From: Bdellovibrio bacteriovorus
GTDB taxonomy: Bacteria > Bdellovibrionota > Bdellovibrionia > Bdellovibrionales > Bdellovibrionaceae
Assembly (NCBI RefSeq): GCF_001592735.1
Contig: NZ_LUKE01000001.1
Coordinates: 1,213,018 to 1,277,017 of the forward strand
DNA length: 64,000 nt
Direction of reading: 5' to 3'
The first letter of the stretch is position 1. Every line of letters starts with the position of its first letter. A model generated the notes under the pieces. That model saw only the letters and a program-made list of their open reading frames with translations. It did not search any database and had not been told where the DNA came from. Below, piece by piece: positions 26,800 through 36,800 of the stretch. The position numbers and the translations under genes are program-made.

Positions 26800-27377
26800 T
26801 CCTGCCTCAAGAATTTTATTTTCAAGACACCAAGACAGTCGCCAAAGCCCTGCTGGGAAAAATCTTGCACCTCAAGATCGGTGATCACGAACAGAAAGCT
26901 CGCATCGTTGAAACCGAAGCCTATCTGGGAGTCGACGATCCTGCCTGTCACACCTTTGGCGGTAAAAACACCTCAAGGGTCCAATCCATGTATTTAGATG
27001 GCGGCCATTCCTATGTTTACCTTATTTATGGCATGTACCATTGTCTGAATGTGGTCACCCGCACCACTGAATTTCCTGAAGCTGTTCTAATCCGAGGGGT
27101 TCAGCCCCTCGAGGCCATTCCTCATTTAATGAAGAAGAAAGACTATAAGACCAATGGCCCGGGAAAACTTTGTAAATACTATGGCATTACTAAGGACCAT
27201 GATGGTCTTCGTCTGTGGAAGAAAAACTCTGATTTGTTTATTGGCGAAGATGAACATGAAGTGAAAAAAAGTATGATCGTTTCTTCACCCCGTATAGGCG
27301 TGGATTACGCTGGGGAAGCGGCGAACTGGCCATTACGTTATCATTTAAAAAATAATTTATTCGTATCTCGTCCTTAG
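26796..27377 (+). CDS. 3-methyladenine DNA glycosylase (AAG/Mpg family)
   Basis: 193 residues from ATG 26796, which overlaps the preceding TGA by four bases; a TTG 12 bases upstream is less likely. This is a monofunctional base-excision enzyme for alkylated purines. ARIVETEAYLG holds the catalytic Glu, HSYVYLIYGMYHCLNVV holds the intercalating Tyr region, and AVLIRGVQPLE and NGPGKLCKYYGI complete the family pattern. No helix-hairpin-helix is present, as expected. Confidence 0.92.
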   Translation: MILPQEFYFQDTKTVAKALLGKILHLKIGDHEQKARIVETEAYLGVDDPACHTFGGKNTSRVQSMYLDGGHSYVYLIYGMYHCLNVVTRTTEFPEAVLIRGVQPLEAIPHLMKKKDYKTNGPGKLCKYYGITKDHDGLRLWKKNSDLFIGEDEHEVKKSMIVSSPRIGVDYAGEAANWPLRYHLKNNLFVSRP

Positions 27378-27407
27378 CCTCAATGAAGGACTAGTAAAAT
27401 TTTACGG

Positions 27408-27436
27408 CTGACCTTTTCGTTAATTCATTGTAATAT
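27408..27436 (+). promoter_or_regulatory. Candidate promoter of the hemolysin III gene
   Basis: CTGACC (27408-27413), exactly 17 bases, TAATAT (27431-27436), then six bases to ATG 27443. A perfect 12-base palindrome, GTAAAATTTTAC (27394-27405), abuts the -35 and could bind a regulator. Confidence 0.5.
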
Positions 27437-27442
27437 AAAAAC

Positions 27443-28099
27443 ATGAAAGATCGAATTCCTCGGAATCTGGCCGCTATTAGAATTGAAGAGGGTGAGCGCC
27501 TAAACACGTTCACACACGCGGTGGCCGCGCTCTTTGCAATTCTAGGTTCTTTCATGCTTTTATATCTGGCAGCTTCAAAGCAAGATACCTGGAGATTATT
27601 TTCTTTTAGCATCTATGCTTTCACGACAGTCGGTCTTTATCTCATCTCGACTCTTTATCATGCGGCTCCTTATTCAAAAAAACATTTTTATCGCAAGTTA
27701 GATTACATCGGAATTTATCTAAAAATTGCCGGAAACTACACACCTTACGCGATTTTAGCTTTACGTGGAAATGTCGGTTGGATGGTTTTGGGAGTGGTGT
27801 GGACTTTAGCTATCGTCGGAATCATGTGGGAGATTTATTCTCCTCATAAAAAACGCCATCTTTCATTTTTTATTTACGGCGCCATGAGTGTAACCGTCTT
27901 GCCAGCACTTAAAAACCTGATGGATGCATTGCCACCTCTTGGATTTGCCATGGTGCTTGCGGGTTATGCGTCTTATGCGATCGGCTGTTATTTCTTTTTT
28001 AATGATGAGCGTATTAAACATGGTCACGGCATGTGGCACGTCTGCGTAATGGCGGGAACTTTATTCCAGTTCCTTTGCGTTTTATTCTATCTTACTTAG
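27443..28099 (+). CDS. Hemolysin III / TrhA-family membrane protein (PAQR superfamily)
   Basis: A 218-residue protein with seven predicted membrane helices. Family motifs are EGERLNTFTHAVAALFA near the N-terminus, LISTLYHA, RKLDYIGIYLKIAGNYTPYA and the final GHGMWHVCV; the conserved Ser, Asp and three His would bind zinc. The E. coli relative TrhA affects membrane energetics and lipid homeostasis. No Shine-Dalgarno site precedes the ATG; the promoter geometry points to a leaderless message. Confidence 0.88.
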   Translation: MKDRIPRNLAAIRIEEGERLNTFTHAVAALFAILGSFMLLYLAASKQDTWRLFSFSIYAFTTVGLYLISTLYHAAPYSKKHFYRKLDYIGIYLKIAGNYTPYAILALRGNVGWMVLGVVWTLAIVGIMWEIYSPHKKRHLSFFIYGAMSVTVLPALKNLMDALPPLGFAMVLAGYASYAIGCYFFFNDERIKHGHGMWHVCVMAGTLFQFLCVLFYLT

Positions 28100-28173
28100 A
28101 ACCGACTCACCTTGAGACATATTTCCGTTTAGGAATCATAAACTCTTTCAACGTTTTTTCCGAATAGTTAAGT

Positions 28174-29796
28174 ATGTTAGGACGTTTAAAGGTCCCCTTC
28201 ATTTTAACTTTCTTTTCAATGCTGCTTTCAAGCTGTTCGGATATCAATCCGGAAGTGTCTTGTATCGCTAGCTGCAATGAAGCAAAGACTTTTGAATATT
28301 CTCAGCATGATGGATCTTTGAACTTTAAAGGTATCTTCATGCAGAACTCTGAAGTTCATCTTTTCGAAGACGGCGTGGAAGTTCCAGTACAATCCACGTT
28401 CGGCACTAATACTTTAAAAATAGTACCGATCGCAAATGCTCCTCATCAGTTAAAGCCTTCCTCGATATATAAGGTTTTGGTGATGAATGCGAATGCTAAC
28501 GGCACCTCGACATTTACATTACCGGCAAGCACATCTGCCACTACGCTTTCGGGCGACGTGACCGGAGATATTAGCAACAACAGTGTTCAACGAATTCGCG
28601 GTGTCCCTATTTCGGCAACGGCACCAACCTCTGGCGGATTTTTAAAATATGATGGGACATCTTGGAGCAGTTCGGCCATTTCAACCGCCGACATCACCGG
28701 ACTTTCGACTTCGCTAAACTCATTGTCCACAAATATCTCCTCGAAGTTAAGTCTGTCTCAATTTCCTTCGTCCTGTTCGGCTAATTCGACTTTAACATTT
28801 TCTTCGCCAACGGGAAATTTCCTTTGTACAAATATTGCGATCACGGACTCGCAAGTTACTTATTCAAGTCAGACTGCGCGCACCTTTTTGGCGGCACCTT
28901 CAACCGCTAACGGAGCTCCAACATTCCGCGTTCTCACTGCTGCTGACCTGCCGTCGGGTCTGACTTCATCACAATGGACAACGACAGGATCAAATATCTC
29001 CTATATCACTGGTTCCGTCGGAATTGGCACAACGAATCCTTCGGCCACCTTAGACGTGACAGGCGCGTCTGCATTTGCTGGAAGGATCAATTCCACTCCG
29101 GTTTCTCCAAATTATACCGCTGAAATTTCCGTCGGCTTTGAGGATGCGAACAAACAGGGGCTCAGAATAATAAGTTTAGGCTCAGCAAGTTCAAATCCGT
29201 TTCGTTCAATTATTTACGGAAATTCCAATGGAACTCCAAGTGCAGGTGGTTATATCGACTTTGATACACCCACGAACACCATGCGTATCCGCCCCTCTGG
29301 AAGTTCGGGTGCCATCTCCATCGTCAACAGTTCCGATGTTGAACGCATTCGCATGATGCCAGCAGCTCCGGACAATGGAGAAATGATGACCGTGGTAGGC
29401 GCCATACGTTCCTACGCCTTTAACTACTCATCAGATGCGCGCTATAAAAGAAATATTTCTTCTGTGGAAAACTCTCTGGATAAGCTTTCGATGATTCGAG
29501 GGGTGACTTATGACTGGCGCCAAGACGAATTTCCAGAAAAGCATTTCAGCACTCGTCGACAAATTGGTTTGATCGCGCAAGAGGTAGAGAAGCAATTTCC
29601 GGAAGCCGTTTCTACTGATGAAAAAGGATATAAATCTGTGGGCTACGCAACACTGGTTGCTCCCATTATTGAGGCACTTAAGGAACTTCACTCAAATAAA
29701 GTCGAAAAAGTCGAGTTCGATAAACTAAAAAAAGAAAATGAAGAGCTCAAAGCTCGTTTAGACCGCTTGGAAAAAGCTTTGGACAAAAAGAATTAA
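28174..29796 (+). CDS. Surface fibre lipoprotein with S74 chaperone domain
   Basis: 540 residues. An N-terminal hydrophobic stretch with lipobox LLSSC (about residue 21) would tether it to a membrane. The middle is Ser/Thr/Gly-rich beta sequence with a Gly-Thr-Asn-Pro fibre motif (GSVGIGTTNPSATLDVTGA) typical of trimeric tail fibres. The C-terminal S74 intramolecular chaperone spans about 415-510 (SDARYKRNISSVENSLDKLS, IGLIAQEVEKQFPEAV), and a heptad coiled coil closes the protein. S74 domains trimerise the fibre and cut themselves off at the conserved Ser. Similar chimeric fibres in Bdellovibrio (mosaic adhesive trimers) bind prey. Confidence 0.8.
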   Translation: MLGRLKVPFILTFFSMLLSSCSDINPEVSCIASCNEAKTFEYSQHDGSLNFKGIFMQNSEVHLFEDGVEVPVQSTFGTNTLKIVPIANAPHQLKPSSIYKVLVMNANANGTSTFTLPASTSATTLSGDVTGDISNNSVQRIRGVPISATAPTSGGFLKYDGTSWSSSAISTADITGLSTSLNSLSTNISSKLSLSQFPSSCSANSTLTFSSPTGNFLCTNIAITDSQVTYSSQTARTFLAAPSTANGAPTFRVLTAADLPSGLTSSQWTTTGSNISYITGSVGIGTTNPSATLDVTGASAFAGRINSTPVSPNYTAEISVGFEDANKQGLRIISLGSASSNPFRSIIYGNSNGTPSAGGYIDFDTPTNTMRIRPSGSSGAISIVNSSDVERIRMMPAAPDNGEMMTVVGAIRSYAFNYSSDARYKRNISSVENSLDKLSMIRGVTYDWRQDEFPEKHFSTRRQIGLIAQEVEKQFPEAVSTDEKGYKSVGYATLVAPIIEALKELHSNKVEKVEFDKLKKENEELKARLDRLEKALDKKN

Positions 29797-29892
29797 GTTA
29801 GCCTCACTTATTAGTTGGCTTTCCCCCGACTAAATACGATTTCATTTTTATTTAACCTTAAGAAATCTCAGAAAAACTCCGATAAGTTCCTC

Positions 29893-32364
29893 ATGGAAAG
29901 CTTCGGTACGATTAAGGGACGTTCATGCGCCGGCTTAGCCATTCTTTTAAGAATGGCTACGGCGTTGTGTATCCTGATTTTGTTACCGCTTTCTGCTCAA
30001 TCAACTCCTCGAACATTAAGTTATCAAGGTCGCATCATTAAAACCGATGGAAGTCCTTTACGTCATTCTTCCGTTTCTTTCATTTTTAAAATTCTAAATC
30101 CATCTGGAACTTGCGTGATCTATCGCGAACAAATCAGTGGATTGGATATGAGTAACTCTAACGGTCTTTTTGACCTGGCCATTGGCTCTGGAGCCGTTGT
30201 CTATCCCACGACGGGAAGCTTTAATATCTTAGATGCTTTTAACAACTCCACCGCTTCTTATTCATGTGAAGGTGGCACGAACACTTACTCTCCGTCAGCA
30301 GGTGACAATCGCCGTTTGCGCGTTCAGTTCTGGGATGGGCTTGGATGGTCAGCACTCGAGTCTGACTTAGTCATTCGCACCGTGCCTTATGCCGCTTACG
30401 CAAATGCCGCTGAGCGCCTCGGAACTTATTTACCTTCAGAATTTGTTTTGAATTCCTCTGTTCCTAGTTGCGCCGTCGGGGAATATCTTTCGTTCAACAG
30501 TGGCACTTGGGCTTGCGTTCCGCTTGGATCAATGGGGTTGGGAACCGTGACTTCCATTACCGTGGGTACAGGTCTTACCGGTGGCACAATCACAACCACT
30601 GGATCCATTGGATTGGGTACTGAACTTGCTGGGGTTAATGCCTTGGCAACCACAGGTTTTGTTAGCCGCACAGGTCCAGGCGCGTATTCAACCTCGACAT
30701 CGATCAATCTTACAAGTGACGTATCTGGAATCTTGCCGGTCGCTAATGGGGGTACAGGAGCAACGACCCTTGCTGCGGCATTAACGAACATCTTGCCGCC
30801 ACAATCAGGCAACTCGGGTCGCATTTTACAAACCGACGGAACAACGGCGACTTGGGTTGTACCACCCGCAACCGGCATCACGGCCTTAACCGGAGAAGTC
30901 ACGGCTTCTGGATCTGGATCAGTCGCTGCCACCATCACTGACGGCGCTGTTACCAGCGCAAAAATCCTAGACGGAACTATCGCGACCGCCGACATCGGTA
31001 ACGGGCAAGTGACGGATGCTAAAATCGCAAGTCTTAGTATTGATAAAATCACTTCAGGGTCTGGAAAGTATTTAAGCTATCTGCCAAATAATGCGGCCTG
31101 TGCCGATGGTGAAGTCCTTAAATGGAATAACTCAAACTCACGCTGGATTTGCGGTACCGACAATGAAGGCGCCGGCGGCATTACAGCCCTTTCTGGTGAT
31201 GTTAGCACGACAGGTTCAGGTGCAGTTACAGTGACTGTCGATAGAGTTAAAAATGTTCCCATCACTTTGACTTCACCAGCAACGGGTCAATACTTGAAAT
31301 ACAATAGTGGTTCTTGGGTGAATTCAGCTATTGCTATTAGCGACATAACTAATTTATCAACGCAATTAGCGGCAAAGATTGACTCATCACAAATGCCAGC
31401 AAACTGCTCTGCGGGTCAAACATTAACGTTTACCTCTGCCACCGGAACGTGGGCATGTTCGACAATCAGCGTTTCAGGTTCTAACTTTGCCTCTGCGACG
31501 GCCAATTACGTTTTAGCGGCACCAAATGGATCTGCAGGAGCGCCATCATTCCGCGCCCTCGTAGCAGCAGATTTACCTAACAGCGGTGCGACGGCAGGTA
31601 CGTATACCAAAGTCACCGTCGATGCAAAAGGACGCGTCACGACAGGGGCCAGCCTTGCATCTTCTGATATCACGACGGCCTTAGGATACACGCCCGTCAA
31701 CAAAGCTGGGGACACGGTGACTGGCGCTTTAACAGTCAATTCTACGTTGACTGCAGGCGCAGCCATTGTCATGGGCGGCAATACCGTGATCGACTCTGGT
31801 GGCGGATGGCATCGTACGTATGGAAACACGGGGTGGTACAACGGAACGCACGGTGGCGGTATCTATATGATAGATGCCACGTATGTCCGCGTTTACGGAA
31901 GCAAAGTATTCCACAGCGATAATACGATTCAAACCGGAACGGCGATGTATTCACCGGCTTATTACTATACTTCTGATAGACGCCTTAAAGAAAATATCGA
32001 AACTCTTAAGAATCCAATGGAAAAAACGTTGCAACTTCGCGGGGTCGCGTTTGATTGGAAAAGCACAAAAGGTCATGACATTGGTTTCATCGCCCAAGAA
32101 GTCGAAAAAGTTCTTCCCGAAACAGTCAGCGAACAAAAAGACGAAAAGCTTGGTACGATTAAGACCGTTAAATACGGAAACATCGTCGCTTTGGCCATTG
32201 AAGCTCTCAAAGAGCTTTGGAGAGATTTGCGCGGCGTTGATAGTCGCGTGAAATCATTAGAAGCTAAAATGAGTCAAGTAGAAGAACAAAATCAGTTACT
32301 TATCGAACAAAACCAAAAACTTATTGAAAGATTAGAGGCGTTAGAAAAAAGAGTCCCTAATTAA
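29893..32364 (+). CDS. Large surface fibre protein with S74 chaperone domain
   Basis: 823 residues if read from ATG 29893; TTG 29815 and ATG 29953 (giving MATALCILILLPLSAQS, a tidy signal peptide) are also possible and none has a good ribosome binding site. The first domain (RTLSYQGRIIKTDGSPLR) is a secreted beta domain common at the start of such fibres. Long Gly/Thr repeats follow (VTSITVGTGLTGGTITTTG, LPVANGGTGATTL), as in phage tail fibres. The S74 domain lies near the end (SDRRLKENIETLKNPMEK, IGFIAQEVEKVLPETV) before a coiled coil. It directly follows another S74 fibre gene. Probably a prey- or surface-binding trimer. Confidence 0.78.
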   Translation: MESFGTIKGRSCAGLAILLRMATALCILILLPLSAQSTPRTLSYQGRIIKTDGSPLRHSSVSFIFKILNPSGTCVIYREQISGLDMSNSNGLFDLAIGSGAVVYPTTGSFNILDAFNNSTASYSCEGGTNTYSPSAGDNRRLRVQFWDGLGWSALESDLVIRTVPYAAYANAAERLGTYLPSEFVLNSSVPSCAVGEYLSFNSGTWACVPLGSMGLGTVTSITVGTGLTGGTITTTGSIGLGTELAGVNALATTGFVSRTGPGAYSTSTSINLTSDVSGILPVANGGTGATTLAAALTNILPPQSGNSGRILQTDGTTATWVVPPATGITALTGEVTASGSGSVAATITDGAVTSAKILDGTIATADIGNGQVTDAKIASLSIDKITSGSGKYLSYLPNNAACADGEVLKWNNSNSRWICGTDNEGAGGITALSGDVSTTGSGAVTVTVDRVKNVPITLTSPATGQYLKYNSGSWVNSAIAISDITNLSTQLAAKIDSSQMPANCSAGQTLTFTSATGTWACSTISVSGSNFASATANYVLAAPNGSAGAPSFRALVAADLPNSGATAGTYTKVTVDAKGRVTTGASLASSDITTALGYTPVNKAGDTVTGALTVNSTLTAGAAIVMGGNTVIDSGGGWHRTYGNTGWYNGTHGGGIYMIDATYVRVYGSKVFHSDNTIQTGTAMYSPAYYYTSDRRLKENIETLKNPMEKTLQLRGVAFDWKSTKGHDIGFIAQEVEKVLPETVSEQKDEKLGTIKTVKYGNIVALAIEALKELWRDLRGVDSRVKSLEAKMSQVEEQNQLLIEQNQKLIERLEALEKRVPN

Positions 32365-33872
32365 AACCTTAATTGAAATTGAACACCATCGCGTTTAAGC
32401 AAAGCACGTGCTGCTTGATAGCCTGCATTGGTCACACCGGTAATCCCGTGCGAGGACGTCCACGCAGAGGCGTAAAACACATTCTTTAATATCGAATCTA
32501 CAGGCTCGTACTGCGCCCATCGACGTTTTAATACCTCTTCGAGGTCCATTGAGTTTGGATCATAGCCATAGATGGCGCCCGCGCTGTTGCGGCTGAATCT
32601 TTGGATCGTTTGGGGCGTTGCCATCTCGACCCATTCAACACTTTCAACAATTTTTGGAGCAACTTCTTCTAATCTTCGCAACCAACGATTCTGAACTTCA
32701 GTTTTTAACAACGAATATTCTTCTTCTGAAACATTCCACTTGTCCCACGAGTCCAAAATAGTCGCGTCAAGTGTGGGCCGCTTATGATCAGCATTGGGTA
32801 AGGCCGCATAATTAACTAATGAAAATTCTAAGGCTGAGGGACTCATGCGATTTTCGGATTTGCGTTCAAAGTCGCCAAAGAAATTAAAATATGAAAACCT
32901 TTTGGGAGCGACGTAATCGCTTTTCATTCCCAAGAATAGGGTCACCGCCGATCCACTGGGTTTTGGGTTTTCAGGTTTTGACCTTTTCAAAATTTGCGTG
33001 TGCTGGGAGGGGCTGCAGTTAAAGATAAACTTATCCGCGACGATCTTAGTTATTTCCGCCTTATTCCCTTTAGATCTTCGGGCAAAAATGGCGCGACAAT
33101 GCCCTTCTGTCAGTTCCGAATCAAAGACTTCATGTAAAAGCAAAATCTCACCGGCATGATCCTTGATAATCTTCGCCAGATGATCTGAAAGAGCCTGGCT
33201 GCCCCCTTCAACATAATATCCGCCACCTTCATAGTAAAAAGCTTGGTTTAATAAAAACATTGCCGCCGAATAGGCTCCAGGTGAATCATTGTAAAAACCA
33301 ATATTCGCCATAAGAATCCACATAAGCCGTTGGTCCTTAAATAGACTATTCATATAGTCGGCAAGTGAAATGGTCATAAACTTAGTGAAGGCGGGATAAG
33401 ACAATGACAGCATCGGATTTTTCAAGCTCATAAAAATAGAGCTCTGCTGAAAGCGGATATGCTCTTTTGAAATCTGCCTCATATCCTCAAAGTATCGGCG
33501 CAATCCCGAAACTTCATTTGGAAATTCCTGGCCGAGCCGAACCAGCGCATTTTCATAATCGCAGGGCATCGAAAAAGACTTCTCGCCAAAGTGCACAGAA
33601 AAAAAGTCAGGTGACTTAATTAAAGGAACGTCCCAAATATTCAGCTCATCAAAAACAAGATCGCGAAAATTAGACGACCCTTTGCCCTCAATTAAATGCA
33701 CAGCGACTTCAAATGAATATCCCTTGCGACGAAAGTGACTGGCAAAACCACCCACTTTATCATGAGCCTCAACAACGATAACCTTGTAACCTTTTTGGCT
33801 TAAGAGGGACCCCGCAACGAGACCGCCGAATCCCGATCCAATAATGGCAACGTCATATCTTAAATCTACCAT
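32361..33872 (-). CDS. CrtI/RetSat-like FAD oxidoreductase of the polyketide locus
   Basis: A 503-residue flavoprotein. The dinucleotide site VAIIGSGFGGLVAGSLLSQ and the following KVIVVEAHDKVGGFASHFRR are typical of phytoene desaturases, carotenoid isomerases and retinol saturases. The C-terminus NVFYASAWTSSHGITGVTNAG is the matching FAD-closing motif. These enzymes act on conjugated polyene chains, which suits a tailoring role for the neighbouring PKS. It overlaps the megasynthase gene by seven bases (ATGGTAG) and is last in its operon; it ends four bases inside the convergent fibre gene. Confidence 0.82.
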   Translation of the reverse strand: MVDLRYDVAIIGSGFGGLVAGSLLSQKGYKVIVVEAHDKVGGFASHFRRKGYSFEVAVHLIEGKGSSNFRDLVFDELNIWDVPLIKSPDFFSVHFGEKSFSMPCDYENALVRLGQEFPNEVSGLRRYFEDMRQISKEHIRFQQSSIFMSLKNPMLSLSYPAFTKFMTISLADYMNSLFKDQRLMWILMANIGFYNDSPGAYSAAMFLLNQAFYYEGGGYYVEGGSQALSDHLAKIIKDHAGEILLLHEVFDSELTEGHCRAIFARRSKGNKAEITKIVADKFIFNCSPSQHTQILKRSKPENPKPSGSAVTLFLGMKSDYVAPKRFSYFNFFGDFERKSENRMSPSALEFSLVNYAALPNADHKRPTLDATILDSWDKWNVSEEEYSLLKTEVQNRWLRRLEEVAPKIVESVEWVEMATPQTIQRFSRNSAGAIYGYDPNSMDLEEVLKRRWAQYEPVDSILKNVFYASAWTSSHGITGVTNAGYQAARALLKRDGVQFQLRF

Positions 33873-36800
33873 AGGGACTCATTGATGGCGTGATATCCGA
33901 CCGGCAAAGTTTCATATTTGATAACGATTTCACCTTGCATCTTATTAAGACTCATCACAACTTGGCCTTCGTCGTTCAGTACGTCACACTTCCCTTCCCA
34001 GCGGGAATCAGAAAGTGGACGGATTTCTTTTACCAAAATATAACGACACTCGCCCTTCTTAGAAAAATCAATGGAAACATTAGAAAGATGTGCGGGAACC
34101 ATCGTCATTTTCTCGCTCCACATGACTTGTCCGCCCACCATCAAAAAGCAGGCCTCAAAAGTATTCATCAACTGATATGTTTCTTCATCCAAGTGGGCTG
34201 GCTTTTGATATTTTTTAAGTTTGCCGACCAATCGACCTTGGGAATCTACACGAACCCATTCTAAATTTACGAACATTCCCGAAAGCTCTAAAAACTTATC
34301 ACTATAAAAATCCCCAATCTCAAGTTCATTTTGTAAGTTTAAGCCTGAATGAAACCCTAAAGGAGTGTGTTGAATCAAAGAGCCGCTGACAGTCTCGAAA
34401 TTTTCAAGCTGTGATTGTACTTTGATCCGTAAAACCCCCTCTTTTGGAAATTCACAGACCGTGCGAACTTCAACAGGGCCCACCTCAAGAGTGATAAGAT
34501 TTTTTAGATCGTAGGATTCTAAATTTGGAAACGCCTGAAAATAGCTTTTATAGGCGACGACCAATTCAGCGAAAAACAGACTGGCTGGCGCAATTCTTTG
34601 CCCTGAAATCTTGTGGTCATTTAGGAAATTCTGCTTTGCTAGATCCAGCGTTTGATAAAAGTGTAAATCCGAATCCCGACGACGTCCGATACTCATAAAT
34701 GCATGCGGATTGGGCTGACCCTGAAATCCAGTCATAAGCTGATTTTGATCCGACATCAGGTAAACGGATTTGGGTCTTGTCAGCATTAATCGTTTAAACA
34801 GCTCTACAATATGATCGGCACTTAGAAGTTTTAGGCCCAACATTTTTACGGAACGTAATACCATCGGGTCTTCGGTCATGCCCACCTGGTCCGTCGGAGG
34901 AAGATATATCGGCGTTATATTATCATCCCAGCACGCCCACTCGTTACTAAAGGCGTAAATAGATTGGCCCATATTTCCATGTGAAGCGGAAATTGAATTC
35001 AGCTTATAGATTGTTGGCTTAAGAGATCTTGAACTGAAATACCTACTCATGCCCTCCACGGAAAGGTTTTTACTTCGAATCTCTTCAATAATTTCTTTAG
35101 CCTCTTTTCTTTCAAAAAGCTGGCTGTATTCCCGTCCGCTGGCATCAAAAATCAAATCAATCTCACCAAAATTAGACTCGGCTTTTTTTAGGGCCGCTAA
35201 TAATGAGGATGGATTTTCTGCATCCACTTGAAGATATGTGACTGACTTCCAATTCACTTTTGTCGGTTGATAATTTGATCGCCCCACAATTGTTAGGTGA
35301 GTGTCCGGAAATGAAGAGCCCTCAAAAAAGGTTTTTAGAATGCCCTTAGAACCACCAATCGAAAACACATGTCGAGGCATATGACCTAAATCAAAGTCTT
35401 CTGGTTGCAACGCGGTCAGGGCTAAAGATTCACGACGGCCCCCTCGATAACGAATTTCTTTTAAAGAGTGTTCGAAGAATTCTTGATAGGCCGCTTTTTC
35501 GAATTCAGAGGAGCTATCAACATCGACCGCCTTAAAAGCCATCGTACCAAATTCAAGGGCAATGCATTTAAGGAACGCCTTAACTGCATTAAACCAACGA
35601 CTTTCTTGACCCGATAAAATAAAATAGAAATTTCCACCTCGCTCGCGAATCTGCGCTAGGCTTGAATAGATATTATTTAATTTTTCGACAATTTCTTTTT
35701 CGCCAAGGTCGTTTTTGCTTAACGTCTTCAAACTCATCAAATATTTATCTGTGGCGAACTGCTTTAGTGCAAAATCATCACCATCAAGCAAAGTTTGAAG
35801 TGCGGGCTCTTCACCAATGGGGCCTAAGATTGGATGCGGGACCTGAACCCAAGAGCCTTTTTTTAATTCAAAGTGAACTTCTTGGTCTGTCAGCGAAGCA
35901 TCTCTTTGCTTCATGCCCTCTAAAAGTTGCACGATGTCGCCAACTCTTTTTAGTTTGGCAATTTCTAGATTAGCGCCGATATCGACATTTCGTTCTTTAA
36001 AAGATCGAAATAAAATCTCTGCTTTTTTGATCGAATCAATCCGCAGATCTTCCTCAAGTCTTTGTTCCAAACGAATTTCTTCAATGCTGTAGCCCGTGAT
36101 CTGACTAATAAAATCGCCAACCATTTTAAAGACTTTATGGTCCTTAATTTTAAATTGACTGACAGCTCCTGCTTCTTCTTCTTTGACTTCATAATCACGA
36201 GCAGAAAAAGACTGAATCGCGCCATTAGAAACAGATTTAACGAACGGTGATACAACGGAGCTGCTTCCCATCTCCACCGCCCCGGTGACTCCATAGCTTA
36301 ATAATGAATCTATCTGCTTAAGAAAAAGCACTGGCCTTAAAAGCTGCTCACAAATAACGCAAATCAATTCTGCGCGTTCAAAAACATATTCTTTTTCGTA
36401 AATTTTTTGATTTACAGAAGAAAGCAGGGGTATTTTGACCGGCGAAATCTCAAAATCAATTTTTAAAACACTTTCTTTAAATGATTTTTCAGACGGGCTC
36501 ATCAGGGTTGAATGATAAGGACGCCCCACGCGCCTAAGTTCAGTAGCGGCAATTTTATTGGCACGCAAATCCCGCAAAAAAGATTTGATGTTTGTTTTTG
36601 CGACAGCAACTGTAATTTGTTTTTTAGAATTTATATTGGCTATTTGCTGATCTTTGCTAATCGCAAGCGCGCGGAACTCATCCGTCCCGCTTGAAAGAAC
36701 TACCAAACCACCCAAAGTTCCTGGTGCCGGGCTTGCCTGCTCTCTGAGTCCCACGATGTGATAGACAGTTTCAAAATTAAGAATTCCACTGGCATAAAAA

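Noticed and set aside
30426-31052. Long antisense open frame (208 codons) inside the second fibre gene
   Set aside because: Val/Pro/Ala-rich composition is the reverse reading of Gly/Thr repeats; no ribosome binding site, and the sense protein has clear domains throughout.
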